A stretch of DNA of 64,000 bases from Pseudomonadales bacterium. GTDB taxonomy: Bacteria; Pseudomonadota; Gammaproteobacteria; Pseudomonadales; Azotimanducaceae. Below are positions 16,729 to 25,413 of the stretch, one piece after another. The first letter of the stretch is position 1. Each line of letters starts with the position of its first letter. The notes beneath the pieces were generated by a model. The model was given only the letters and a program-made list of their open reading frames with translations. It was not told where the DNA came from and did no database searches. A program made the translations under genes and the position numbers. The DNA lies in NCBI GenBank assembly GCA_019634925.1, contig JAHCAL010000003.1, positions 62,001 through 126,000 on the forward strand, given 5' to 3'.

Positions 16729-17877
16729 ATGCTGGACGAAGAACTGAATCGCACGCGGGTGGCGCGTGCACGGCGCGTGGTGATCAAGATCGGCAGCGCC
16801 CTGCTCACCGACCCGGTGACCGGGCTCGCGCGGGAACGCATCAGGGTCTGGTGCGGCGAGATCAGCCGCCTGCTCGGCGAGCAGCGCCAGATCCTGCTGG
16901 TGTCTTCCGGCGCGGTCGCCGAGGGCGTGGCGCGGCTGGGTCTGCGTACCCGTCCTTCGACGGTACACGGTCTCCAGGCAGCGGCGGCCGTTGGCCAGAT
17001 GGGCCTGGTCGAAGCCTACGAGCAGGCGTTCTCCGCGCACGGCCGCCGCACCGCCATGGTGCTGCTGACCCACGACGACCTGGCCGACCGGCAGCGTTAC
17101 CTGAACGCGCGCGCGACCCTAAACACGCTGCTCGACCTCGGCGTCATTCCGATCATCAACGAGAACGACACGGTCGCGACCGAGGAAATCCGGTTCGGCG
17201 ACAACGACACGCTCGGCGCGCTCGTCACCAACCTGCTGCAGGCCGATCTGCTGATCATCCTGACCGACCGGGCCGGGCTGCACGAACGCGACCCGCGGGT
17301 CGATCCCGCGGCGCCGGTGGTCTCGTGCGCGGATGCGGCCGACCCTGCGCTCGATGCCATGATCGGCGAAGGGGCCGGGCTCCTCGGCCGTGGCGGCATG
17401 AGCACCAAGGTGCGGGCCGCGCGGATCGCGGCGCGGTCCGGCGCGCACACGGTCATCGCGGGCGGCGAGCGGCCGCAGGTCCTGACGTCGATCCTCGCCG
17501 GTGAACGCGTGGGCACGCTGCTCTGCGCGTCGGTGCTGCCGCTCGACGCGCGCAAGCGCTGGATCGCCGGTCAGCTCAAGCCGAAAGGCGAACTGGTGCT
17601 GGACGACGGTGCGGTGCGTGCGGTGACTTCACGTGGCGTCAGCCTGCTGCCGGTCGGAGTCACCGCGGTGCGCGGCACGTTCGCGCGCGGCGACGTGGTG
17701 CGCTGCGTCGACGCCGGCGGCGCGCCGATCGCACAGGGACTGGTGAATTACTCGAGTGAGGAAGCCGTCCGCCTGGCCGGCGTGACGAGCGCCGAGATCC
17801 ACGTCAGGCTCGGTTACGCGCTGGAACCGGAACTGGTCCACCGCGACAACCTGGTCGTGCTCGCGCCTGCGCCCTGA
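16729..17877 (+). CDS. proB: Glutamate 5-kinase with PUA domain
   Basis: The protein has 382 residues. An amino-acid-kinase domain (VVIKIGSALLTD, then LLVSSGAVAEG, NENDTVATEEIRFGDND, GGMSTKVRAA) occupies about the first 260 residues, and a PUA domain the last 100. It makes gamma-glutamyl phosphate for proline synthesis, normally under proline feedback. It follows obg by 10 bases, a common gammaproteobacterial pairing. The ATG at 16729 is preferred to longer upstream readings that would overlap obg. Confidence 0.97.
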   Translation: MLDEELNRTRVARARRVVIKIGSALLTDPVTGLARERIRVWCGEISRLLGEQRQILLVSSGAVAEGVARLGLRTRPSTVHGLQAAAAVGQMGLVEAYEQAFSAHGRRTAMVLLTHDDLADRQRYLNARATLNTLLDLGVIPIINENDTVATEEIRFGDNDTLGALVTNLLQADLLIILTDRAGLHERDPRVDPAAPVVSCADAADPALDAMIGEGAGLLGRGGMSTKVRAARIAARSGAHTVIAGGERPQVLTSILAGERVGTLLCASVLPLDARKRWIAGQLKPKGELVLDDGAVRAVTSRGVSLLPVGVTAVRGTFARGDVVRCVDAGGAPIAQGLVNYSSEEAVRLAGVTSAEIHVRLGYALEPELVHRDNLVVLAPAP

Positions 17878-17881
17878 TGGA

Positions 17882-18148
17882 TCAGGCCTTGAGCGCCTTC
17901 ACGGCGGTGTTGAGGCGGGACTTGTGACGCGCGGCCTTGTTCTTGTGCAGAATGCCGCGGTCTGCCATGCGGTCGATCACGGGAATGGCGCTGGTCAGCG
18001 CGGCGCTGGCGGCTGCGTGATCGCGCGTCTCGATGGCCGCGAGCACACGCTTGATATAGGTGCGCACCATGGATCGCTGGCTCGCGTTCTGGCCGCGGCG
18101 GCGCTCTGCCTGGCGGGCGCGCTTGCGGGCTTGGGGACTGTTGGCCAA
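17882..18148 (-). CDS. rpsT: 30S ribosomal protein S20 (UUG start)
   Basis: The 88-residue protein begins (M)ANSPQARKRARQAERRR and ends with HKNKAARHKSRLN, diagnostic of S20, which binds 16S rRNA early in 30S assembly. Homology puts the start at the TTG at 18148, with GGGAG 7 bases before it. A longer in-frame reading to 18214 would add residues S20 never has. E. coli rpsT also starts at UUG and is autoregulated at translation, so the rare start is probably functional here too. Its stop is 5 bases from the convergent proB stop. Confidence 0.95.
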   Translation of the reverse strand: MANSPQARKRARQAERRRGQNASQRSMVRTYIKRVLAAIETRDHAAASAALTSAIPVIDRMADRGILHKNKAARHKSRLNTAVKALKA

Positions 18149-18183
18149 AGGGTACTCCCGGCGGTCGTGTACGAGAAGGCGCG

Positions 18184-18214
18184 GTAATATGCCGTCGGGG
18201 TATGGGTATGTCAA
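18184..18214 (-). promoter_or_regulatory. rpsT promoter overlapping the murJ start
   Basis: On the minus strand a perfect TTGACA (18209-18214) is followed 17 bases later by CATATT (18186-18191), or 19 bases later by TATTAC. The -35 lies within the first murJ codons. Confidence 0.55.
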
Positions 18215-19806
18215 CCGGATCTGACCCGGACGGAGATCCCGGCGGACGCGGCGGGGCGGCAGCGGGCGATCCCCGCCAGAACGTCGCCGCGCAGGGTACG
18301 ATCGTCGCGGGCATGACCCTGGTCTCGCGCCTGTCCGGGTTCGCGCGCGACATGGTGCTGTCGTATTTCTTCGGGGCCGGCGCGATCGCGGACGCGTTCT
18401 TCGTCGCCTTCCGGATCCCGAACTTCTTCCGCCGGCTGTTTGCCGAAGGGGCGTTCAGCCAGGCGTTCGTCCCGGTGCTGTCCCGCTACCGCAACGAACC
18501 CCGCGCCGCGTACCTCGCTTTCATCTCGGCCATCGCCGGCAACCTCTCCCTCGCCCTGCTGGCGATCGTCGGGGTCGGAGTAACATTCGCACCGGCGCTC
18601 ATTTACGTATTCGCGCCCGGCTTCCACGGCTCTCCGGTGCAGTTCGAGCTGGCCACCGCGATGACCCGGATCACGTTCCCCTATCTCGCCTTCATCTCGC
18701 TCACCGCGTTCGCGGCGGCGGTGCTGAACAGCCACCAGCGCTATGCCGTGCCGGCGTTCACGCCGGTGCTGCTGAACCTCTCGCTGATCGCGGCCATGCT
18801 CATCGGCGTGCGCTGGTTCGAACAGCCGGTGTTCGCGCTCGCCTGGGGGGTGTTCGTCGCCGGCGCGGTCCAGCTCCTGTTCCAGCTGCCGTTCCTCGCG
18901 CGGCTCGGTCTCGTCGTCATGCCCCGGCCGAGCCTCGCCCACCCCGGCGTGCGCCAGGTCGGGCGCCTGCTCGTGCCGGCGGTGTTCGCGGCCTCGGTCA
19001 GCCAGATCAATGCGCTGGTTGACACCATCCTGGCCTCGACCCTCATGACCGGCAGCATATCCTGGCTGTATTACGCGGACCGCCTGCTGGAGCTGCCGGT
19101 CGGCCTGGTCGCGGTGGCGCTCGGTACCGTGCTGCTGCCGAACCTCTCGCGCCTGTCGGCCGCGGGCAATTCGGAGGGTTTTGCCGCGACGCTCGACTGG
19201 GGCCTGCGCATGGGGATCCTGCTCGGCCTGCCTGCCGCCGTCGCGCTCTATCTGCTGGCGCTGCCGCTGGTCGCGACGATCTTCCAGCACGGCGCCATGA
19301 CCACGATCGATGCGCGCATGGCCGCACTCGCCCTGCAGGCGTTCGCGCTGGGCCTGCTGCCGCTCGTGCTGGTCAAGGTGCTCGCCCCGGCGTATTTCGC
19401 GCGCGAGGATACCGCCACACCGTTCCGGTTCGCCTGCGTCGCGGTCGCGACGAACATCGTCCTGAACCTCGCGACGTTCCGCTGGTTCGGCCACGTCGGC
19501 CTCGCATTCGCCACCACCGCGTCCGCCTGGATGAACGCGGGGCTCTTGCTGCGCGGCGTGCTGCGAGCGGGCGTGTACCGGCCCGGTCGTGCGCTCACCG
19601 CAACCGTGCTGCGGGTGGTGCTGGGCTGCCTGGTGATGGCGGCGGTAATCTGGCTGCTGCTGCCGGCCGCCGAGCACTGGCCGTACATGCGCTCGCTGGT
19701 ACGGGCCGGCTGGCTCGCGCTGGGCGTCGCGGCGGGCGCGTTCGCGTTCGCGCTGGTCCTGCTGCTCGCCGGCGAGCGCCCGCGCAACCTGCTGCACCGC
19801 ATCTGA
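18202..19806 (+). CDS. murJ: Lipid II flippase MurJ
   Basis: The protein has 534 residues and about 14 hydrophobic helices. The conserved SRLSGFARDMVLSYFFGAG... and IPNFFRRLFAEGAFSQAFVPV near the N-terminus are MurJ/MviN signatures. It flips lipid II across the inner membrane for peptidoglycan synthesis. The first about 35 residues (GSDPDGDPGGRGGAAAGD) are an extra polar, glycine-rich extension; the true start may be the ATG at 18208. It lies divergent from rpsT and upstream of ribF, the standard gammaproteobacterial order. Confidence 0.97.
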   Translation: MGMSTGSDPDGDPGGRGGAAAGDPRQNVAAQGTIVAGMTLVSRLSGFARDMVLSYFFGAGAIADAFFVAFRIPNFFRRLFAEGAFSQAFVPVLSRYRNEPRAAYLAFISAIAGNLSLALLAIVGVGVTFAPALIYVFAPGFHGSPVQFELATAMTRITFPYLAFISLTAFAAAVLNSHQRYAVPAFTPVLLNLSLIAAMLIGVRWFEQPVFALAWGVFVAGAVQLLFQLPFLARLGLVVMPRPSLAHPGVRQVGRLLVPAVFAASVSQINALVDTILASTLMTGSISWLYYADRLLELPVGLVAVALGTVLLPNLSRLSAAGNSEGFAATLDWGLRMGILLGLPAAVALYLLALPLVATIFQHGAMTTIDARMAALALQAFALGLLPLVLVKVLAPAYFAREDTATPFRFACVAVATNIVLNLATFRWFGHVGLAFATTASAWMNAGLLLRGVLRAGVYRPGRALTATVLRVVLGCLVMAAVIWLLLPAAEHWPYMRSLVRAGWLALGVAAGAFAFALVLLLAGERPRNLLHRI

Positions 19807-19869
19807 ACCGGCGAACCGCCCGCAGTACGGGGCGCGCCGGGCACGGGTTAATCCGTATAATGCGCGGCC

Positions 19870-20829
19870 ATGGAAGTCATCATCGGATTGCACAACATCC
19901 GGCCGCGCCATCGGGGCTGCGTGCTGACCATCGGCAACTTCGATGGCGTGCACTACGGCCACAAGATGCTGCTCGATCACCTCACGGCCAAGAGCCGCGA
20001 GCTCGGCGTGCCCAGTATGCTGCTGACCTTCGAGCCGACGCCGCGCGAGTTCTTCCGCGGCGACGCGGTGCCGGCACGGCTGACCCGGTTCCGGGAAAAG
20101 ATCACCCTGCTCGAGGATACCGGCCTCGACCGGCTGCTGTGCCTGCCGTTCAACGAACGGACCGCCAATACACCCGCGGAATGGGTGGTGGACGAGCTGC
20201 TCCACCGCATGCTCGGCATCCGCTACCTGGTCGTGGGCGACGACTTCCGCTTCGGCAAGGGCGCGACCGGTGACTATGCCATGCTGAAGGCTGCCGGCGA
20301 CCGGCTCGGATTCGGCGTGACCCACATGGGAACCCTCACCTTCGATCACGATCGAGTGAGCAGTACGCGAATCCGCGAAGTGCTCGCGGCGGGCGATTTC
20401 GCGCTCGCCGAGCGGCTGCTCGGGCATGCGTATTTCATCATGGGTCGCGTGGTGTATGGCCGCCAGCTCGGCCGGCAGATCGGCGTGCCGACCGCGAACA
20501 TCCCGCTGCACCGTTACCGGGCAGCCGTCGAGGGCGTCTATGCGGTCACCGTGACGGGTCTCGAACGCGACTACGGCGGCGTCGCCAACATCGGCGTGCG
20601 ACCGACCGTGCAGGGCAAGGAGCCGCTGCTGGAAGTGCATCTATTCGACTACCAGGGCAACTTGTACGGCAAACGCCTGCGGGTCGTGTTCCGCCACAAG
20701 ATCCGGGACGAACGCGTGTTTCCGGGGCTCGACGCACTCAAGGCACAGATCGAGCTGGACATGGCAGCGGCACGCAGATTTCTCGTGGCGCAGGGGTACA
20801 TGGCGGACGCGCACGTGGAGAGGAACTGA
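19870..20829 (+). CDS. ribF: Bifunctional riboflavin kinase / FAD synthetase
   Basis: The protein has 319 residues. The N-terminal FAD synthetase nucleotidyltransferase has GNFDGVHYGH and the late SSTRIRE. The C-terminal riboflavin kinase has GRQLGRQIGVPTANI and the metal-binding PTAN. It converts riboflavin to FMN and then FAD. It is followed after 5 bases by lspA; the usual intervening ileS is missing. Confidence 0.97.
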   Translation: MEVIIGLHNIRPRHRGCVLTIGNFDGVHYGHKMLLDHLTAKSRELGVPSMLLTFEPTPREFFRGDAVPARLTRFREKITLLEDTGLDRLLCLPFNERTANTPAEWVVDELLHRMLGIRYLVVGDDFRFGKGATGDYAMLKAAGDRLGFGVTHMGTLTFDHDRVSSTRIREVLAAGDFALAERLLGHAYFIMGRVVYGRQLGRQIGVPTANIPLHRYRAAVEGVYAVTVTGLERDYGGVANIGVRPTVQGKEPLLEVHLFDYQGNLYGKRLRVVFRHKIRDERVFPGLDALKAQIELDMAAARRFLVAQGYMADAHVERN

Positions 20830-20834
20830 ACGGC

Positions 20835-21326
20835 ATGGTCAGGTGGCTCGGACTCGCGGGTGTGGTCGTCCTGCTCGATCAGCTCGCCAAGTGGTGGGTG
20901 GTCGCGACCCTTGCCTACGGCGAGGAACGGCCATTGCTGTCGATGCTGAGCCTCGTGCTGTGGCACAACGAAGGTGCCGCGTTCTCCATGCTGAGCAATG
21001 CAGGCGGCTGGCAGCGCTGGTTCTTCATCGCGCTGGCGGTCGGGTTCGTCGCATTCATCCTGTACGAGCTGCGCCGGCTGCCGCAGGAACATCGCGCCAT
21101 GGGCTGGGTCTATGCGCTCATCATGGGCGGCGCGATCGGCAACCTGATCGACCGTGCGGTGAACGGCTATGTCGTGGATTTCGTGCTGGTGCACTGGGGT
21201 GGCTGGTATTTCCCGGCGTTCAATGTCGCCGACGCGGCGCTGTCGGTCGGCGCCGCGATCTGGATCGCGGTCATGATCGGCGAGTACCGGCACGAACGCC
21301 GCAATCGCGGGCAGGCGTCGTCATGA
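20835..21326 (+). CDS. lspA: Lipoprotein signal peptidase (signal peptidase II)
   Basis: The protein has 163 residues with four transmembrane helices. The catalytic aspartates lie in GGAIGNLIDR...VVDF and FNVADAAL. It cleaves prolipoprotein signal peptides after diacylglyceryl transfer; BamD, encoded at 35-36 kb with lipobox LNAGC, would be a substrate. It overlaps fkpB by ATGA. Confidence 0.97.
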   Translation: MVRWLGLAGVVVLLDQLAKWWVVATLAYGEERPLLSMLSLVLWHNEGAAFSMLSNAGGWQRWFFIALAVGFVAFILYELRRLPQEHRAMGWVYALIMGGAIGNLIDRAVNGYVVDFVLVHWGGWYFPAFNVADAALSVGAAIWIAVMIGEYRHERRNRGQASS

Positions 21327-21820
21327 GTGAGCTGATCGCGAGGAGCCACGGCCGGCGCATCGATGCGACTGCCCGGGTCACCCTGCATTTCGCAGTGCTG
21401 CTCGACTCCGGAGAGGAGATCGACACCACGCGGCGCGGCAGGCCCGCCACCTTCGTGATGGGCGACGGCAGCCTGCTGCCGGGATTCGAGGCGGCCCTGC
21501 TCGGCATGGCGGCGGGTGACGATGCCCAGATCGAACTCGCGCCGGAACAGGCGTTCGGCCTGCACCGGCGCGAGAACGTGCAGCTGATCGCGCGCGAGCG
21601 ATTCGCCGGCGTCGATCTCGAGCCCGGGCTGATCGTCTCCTTCGCGGCGGCCGACGGCGAGCTGCCCGGGGTCGTGCAGCGCGTGTTCGACCGGACCGTG
21701 GAGGTCGACTTCAACCATCCGCTGGCAGGCCGACGCATCGTCTTCGACGTGTCGATCCTGAAGGTGGAAGATGCCAACAACGTGGCGCCCGTCACGGTCG
21801 GCCCCGACGGTGACCGCTAG
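21323..21820 (+). CDS. fkpB: FKBP-type peptidyl-prolyl isomerase (SlpA/FkpB type)
   Basis: The protein has 165 residues. A split FKBP fold (LLDSGEEIDTTRRGRPATFVMGDGSLLPGFEAALLGM) is interrupted by the insert-in-flap domain characteristic of SlyD/SlpA proteins (APEQAFG...FNHPLAGR). It lacks the SlyD His-rich tail. It catalyses proline isomerisation and acts as a chaperone in the cytosol. The ATG overlaps the lspA stop. ispH, which usually follows, is absent; the pilin cluster starts instead. Confidence 0.94.
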   Translation: MSELIARSHGRRIDATARVTLHFAVLLDSGEEIDTTRRGRPATFVMGDGSLLPGFEAALLGMAAGDDAQIELAPEQAFGLHRRENVQLIARERFAGVDLEPGLIVSFAAADGELPGVVQRVFDRTVEVDFNHPLAGRRIVFDVSILKVEDANNVAPVTVGPDGDR

Positions 21821-21914
21821 GCTCTTCCCCGGGGTCCCTCCGGCCGGGGCCGGGGCGCGGTCCGTTCCGGCACGGTCGGCGACCGCGAACGTTCAGCCAG
21901 AGCAGGGCCAGCCA

Positions 21915-22373
21915 ATGCGAACGCGAAATCGAGCGAATGCGGCATGCAGCCGTCGGGCAGGGGGCTTCACCCTGATCGAACTCATGATCGCGGTGGTGAT
22001 CCTCGCGATCGTCGCGGCGGTGGCGCTGCCGCTCTACACCCAGTATTCGATGCGGACCTACCGCGCCGAAGTGCAGGCGGACCTGATGACCTGCGCGCAG
22101 GCGCTCGAGCGGTTCGCCGCGCAGAACTTCAATTACGCCGGCGCCGTGCTGGCGGATCTCTGCGAACCGATGTCGGTGCGCCAGGGTCGTTATGCGATCG
22201 CGCTGGACGTCCCCGTGGCGGACCCCAACCGGTTCACGCTCACCGCCACGCCGGCCGATCCCGGCCCCATGGCCGGCGACGGCATCCTGACCTACGACGA
22301 CGCCGGCCGTCGCGCCTGGGACCGTAACAACAACGGCGTGATCGCCGCGGACGAAGCCACCTGGCAGGACTGA
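21915..22373 (+). CDS. Type IV minor pilin, PilE-like
   Basis: The protein has 152 residues. A short basic leader ends at the prepilin peptidase site G|FTLIELMIAVVILAIV, with Glu at +5. The hydrophobic alpha-1 helix and ...TYRAEVQADLMTCAQALERFAAQNFNYAG resemble PilE-type minor pilins. Near the C-terminus, DRNNNGVI is a possible Ca-binding loop. It would be processed by PilD and prime or cap the type IV pilus. In Pseudomonas, pilE ends the minor pilin operon; here a PilE-like gene comes first. Confidence 0.88.
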   Translation: MRTRNRANAACSRRAGGFTLIELMIAVVILAIVAAVALPLYTQYSMRTYRAEVQADLMTCAQALERFAAQNFNYAGAVLADLCEPMSVRQGRYAIALDVPVADPNRFTLTATPADPGPMAGDGILTYDDAGRRAWDRNNNGVIAADEATWQD

Positions 22374-22558
22374 TCGTGCAGTCCGTGGCCCGCGCACCGC
22401 GCGTCGTACCACATCGATTCGACCAGCAGAACCGACCGTTCATCCCTCGAAAAAGCGCCGTTCGTCGGCTTCGCCTCGCGCGCACGGGACCGGCGCCTAC
22501 ACTCCGGCCTCATGGGCATAGAACCGTCGACAGCGTGCGCAACCAAGCGGAACCTCAC

Positions 22559-23083
22559 ATGAAACCTGTCACGAGCCGGCGCCACGCCGGCTTCACGCTG
22601 GTGGAGCTGATCATCACGCTCGCGATGGCAGCCATCCTGATCGGCATCGCGCTGCCGGCTTTCAACGACTTCATGCGTCAGCGCGCCATGATCTCGCGGG
22701 TCAATGACATGGTCGTCGCGATCACGTACGCGCGAAGTGAAGCGGTGCGGCAGGGCAGGGCGGTCAGCGTGGTGGCAGCCGCGCCGACGCCCGTACCTCC
22801 GCTTGCCAACGAATGGGGCGGCGGCTACTGCGTGGTGCCGGGTACGCCGGCTGATTGTGCTGGCGCTGACGTATTGCGTCGCTTCGAAGGCTTCGACGAT
22901 GCGACGCTGACGTCCAGCAATGGCGCAACGGCGCTGGTCTTCAATGCGAGGGGTCTGCTGGTCGCGGACACACCCATTGTCATCTCGCTGTGCAGCACCG
23001 ACGAAAACGTCGATCCGGGCCGCGTCGTGAACATCAATCGCACCGGTCGCGCCGACACGGCTGAGCTGGAGTGCCACGGATGA
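22559..23083 (+). CDS. Type IV pilus minor pseudopilin FimT/FimU (GspH family)
   Basis: The protein has 174 residues. The prepilin cleavage motif G|FTLVELIITLAMAAIL follows an 11-residue basic leader. The globular part has the GspH/FimT pattern (VVAITYARSEAVRQGRAVSVV) and ends with a Cys-containing C-terminus (ELECHG). FimU sits in the pilus-priming minor pilin complex and FimT binds DNA during uptake; I cannot choose between them. It lies 185 bases after the PilE-like gene in a stretch where I see no other gene, so it may have its own promoter. Confidence 0.87.
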   Translation: MKPVTSRRHAGFTLVELIITLAMAAILIGIALPAFNDFMRQRAMISRVNDMVVAITYARSEAVRQGRAVSVVAAAPTPVPPLANEWGGGYCVVPGTPADCAGADVLRRFEGFDDATLTSSNGATALVFNARGLLVADTPIVISLCSTDENVDPGRVVNINRTGRADTAELECHG

Positions 23084-23625
23084 CAAACCCGAATCCACGA
23101 GTTCGCATGCGCCGACTGGCCACCGGGTTCTCGATGATCGAGCTCCTGGTCGCCGTGCTCGTGATGGCCATCGGCGTGCTGGGCGTCGCCGCCCTGCAGA
23201 TGGTGAGCCTGCAGAACAACCGTGCGGCGCTGGTACGCGCGGAGGCGGTCACGCTCGCCTACGACATGATGGACCGGATCCGGGCGAATCCGGTCGGCAC
23301 GCCGCCCGGTGACGATTACGACGGCCTGGCCATGGGCGCCATCCCGCCGGACTCGCCCAATTGCCTGACCACGAATTGCACGGCCGCCCAGATGGTTGCT
23401 TTCGACCAGCGCAGCTGGAAGTGCCAGCTGGGGGCTCACAACGAGCACGACCGGTGCACGGCATTTCGCACCGCCGGCGTATTGCCCCCGGTCGCCAACC
23501 AGCCGGGACTGCCCAACGGCGACGGATCGATTGCGGTGGACGACGACGGCATCGTCGAGATCACCGTGCGCTGGACCGATCAGGGCGGCGAAGTCCAGAC
23601 CGTCGTGATCGACAGTCAGACGTAG
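23080..23625 (+). CDS. pilV: Type IV pilus modification/minor pilin PilV
   Basis: The protein has 181 residues. Prepilin site G|FSMIELLVAVLVMAIGVLG is followed by ALQMVSLQNNRAALVRAEAVTLAYDMMDRIRANP, the PilV signature. It is a priming minor pilin with PilW, PilX and FimU. The ATG overlaps the previous stop (ATGA), which I prefer to a GTG 9 bases upstream. Confidence 0.92.
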   Translation: MTNPNPRVRMRRLATGFSMIELLVAVLVMAIGVLGVAALQMVSLQNNRAALVRAEAVTLAYDMMDRIRANPVGTPPGDDYDGLAMGAIPPDSPNCLTTNCTAAQMVAFDQRSWKCQLGAHNEHDRCTAFRTAGVLPPVANQPGLPNGDGSIAVDDDGIVEITVRWTDQGGEVQTVVIDSQT

Positions 23626-23635
23626 GCGGACGCAC

Positions 23636-24763
23636 ATGTACACCAGATTCAGGATCGTCGGGCGTGAAGCGAACCGTGCCGCTGGGTTCTCGCTGATCGA
23701 GTTGTTGCTCGCGCTGGCGCTCGGGCTCGTGATCGTGGCGGGCATCGTGCAGCTCTTCGTCGGCAACTCGCAGACCTACGCGGTCATGCATGCGCAGGCG
23801 CGGCTCCAGGAAAACGGCCGGTTCGCGCTCGATTTCATTTCCCGTGCCGCGCGCTCGGCGGGTTACTTCGGCTGCGCGCCGCAGCCGCAGAACATCGTGC
23901 GCGGCCTGCGCGGCAACTGGGCGCTGATCCCGGAGTTCAACATCACCCGGTTCATCGACGGGCACGAGAGTACCGGGCCGACGGCCTGGGCGCCGACGCT
24001 CAACACGCTGCCGCGCAGCGGCGCCACCAACGCCAACGTCTATATCGACGGCAACGGCATCAACACCGCGGACGTGGCGCCGGGCACCGACATCGTGGCA
24101 TTCCGAACCCTGCGTGAACCCGGGCGCCGGTTGGCACAGACGCTCCAGCCGGACGCCGCACCGGTCGTCATGGCACCCGGCGGTGACGCGGGCATGGCGG
24201 TGAATGACATCATCATGATCTCGAACTGTGAGCAGGGCGCGGTGGTGCGCATCACCGGCATGGCCGTGGCCGGCGACGAAGCCCAGCTCACCCTGGCCAC
24301 CTCGACGACCGGCAACCTCTACGAGAATGCCGACCAGGTCGAGGGCCCGAATGGACTCATTCCGTTCAGCCTGTCGTTCCTGCAGCGGGCCTATGGCGAG
24401 GACACTTCGGTCGCGGTCGTCGAGACCACGTACTTCTTCATCGCGCCGAGCCTGGCACCCGACAGCGAGGGCAATCCCGTGCTGGCACTCTGGCAGAAGG
24501 TCGGCAGTGCCGGGCCGGTTGAACTCGTCCAGGGTGTCGAGAACCTGCAGGTGCTCTACGGCATCGACACCACGCTGAACGACGGTGTGCCGAACGCGAA
24601 CCGTTACGTGCCGTTCAACGAGGTACCCGACCCGAACCAGGTCGTCTCGATACGCGTCACCGTGACGGTCAACAGCGTCGATCCGATCGCCGCGGACGGG
24701 GCACGGCTGGCCCGCACGTTCAGCAAGACCCTGCAATTCCGGAACTCGAGGCCGCGAGCATGA
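23636..24763 (+). CDS. pilW: Type IV pilus minor pilin PilW
   Basis: The protein has 375 residues. Prepilin site G|FSLIELLLALALGLVIVAG is followed by IVQLFVGNSQTYAVMHAQARLQENGRFAL, the PilW family signature, and then a large beta-rich domain. It is a minor pilin required for pilus assembly and for presenting PilY1. It follows pilV by 10 bases and overlaps pilX by 4. Confidence 0.94.
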   Translation: MYTRFRIVGREANRAAGFSLIELLLALALGLVIVAGIVQLFVGNSQTYAVMHAQARLQENGRFALDFISRAARSAGYFGCAPQPQNIVRGLRGNWALIPEFNITRFIDGHESTGPTAWAPTLNTLPRSGATNANVYIDGNGINTADVAPGTDIVAFRTLREPGRRLAQTLQPDAAPVVMAPGGDAGMAVNDIIMISNCEQGAVVRITGMAVAGDEAQLTLATSTTGNLYENADQVEGPNGLIPFSLSFLQRAYGEDTSVAVVETTYFFIAPSLAPDSEGNPVLALWQKVGSAGPVELVQGVENLQVLYGIDTTLNDGVPNANRYVPFNEVPDPNQVVSIRVTVTVNSVDPIAADGARLARTFSKTLQFRNSRPRA

Positions 24764-25377
24764 TCGGGCGTCAATCCAGGTTCGGCAGTCCGTTCCCGAT
24801 GGTCGTGCGTAGCAACTCCAGGATTGCGCGCACGCTGCCCGGCATCGGCCGCAACCGCGGCGTCGCGCTGTTCATCAGCCTGGTGCTGTTGCTGATCCTC
24901 ACCATCATCGGCGTGTCCGCCGTCCAGACCACGACGCTCGAAACGCGCATGGCGCGCAACGAACACGACGCGCTGCTCGCCTTCCAGGCGGCCGAATCCG
25001 CGCTGCGCGATGCGGAGGCGTTTCTCGAGAACGTGGTGTCGACGGCCATCTTCACGCCGGCGGGCACGGACGGGCTCTGGGACATTCCGGACATGGGCGA
25101 GATCGAGCGCTGGCGGATCGCCGACGTCTGGACCGACGCCACCAGCGTCGCGGCACCCACCGAACCCGGCGTGGTCGTCGCGGAACGGCCGCGCTTCTTT
25201 ATCGAGCACGTCGCGTCGGTGCTGCGCGAACAGAACGCCTATCAGCTGAACGACCCCTACGGCGGCAGCGCGGGTGCCGACCGGGTGGAGATCTTCCGCA
25301 TCACCGCACGTGGGGTGGGCGGCACCGCCAATGCGCAAGTCGTGCTGCAGACCACGTTCGGCCGAATCCTTGATTGA
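24760..25377 (+). CDS. pilX: Type IV pilus assembly protein PilX
   Basis: The protein has 205 residues. A long leader precedes RNRG|VALFISLVLLLILTIIGVSAVQTTTLETRMARNEHD..., the PilX_N pattern, which lacks the usual Glu5 of major pilins. It is a minor pilin that interacts with PilY1. It overlaps pilW (ATGA). Confidence 0.93.
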   Translation: MIGRQSRFGSPFPMVVRSNSRIARTLPGIGRNRGVALFISLVLLLILTIIGVSAVQTTTLETRMARNEHDALLAFQAAESALRDAEAFLENVVSTAIFTPAGTDGLWDIPDMGEIERWRIADVWTDATSVAAPTEPGVVVAERPRFFIEHVASVLREQNAYQLNDPYGGSAGADRVEIFRITARGVGGTANAQVVLQTTFGRILD

Positions 25378-25413
25378 GCGATGGCGTCGCCCAGGCGACA
25401 TCCGGAGGAAATG

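Noticed and set aside
18211..20640. 809-codon open frame antisense to murJ and ribF
   Set aside because: It is low-complexity Arg/Glu/Gln-rich sequence, a shadow of two clear genes.
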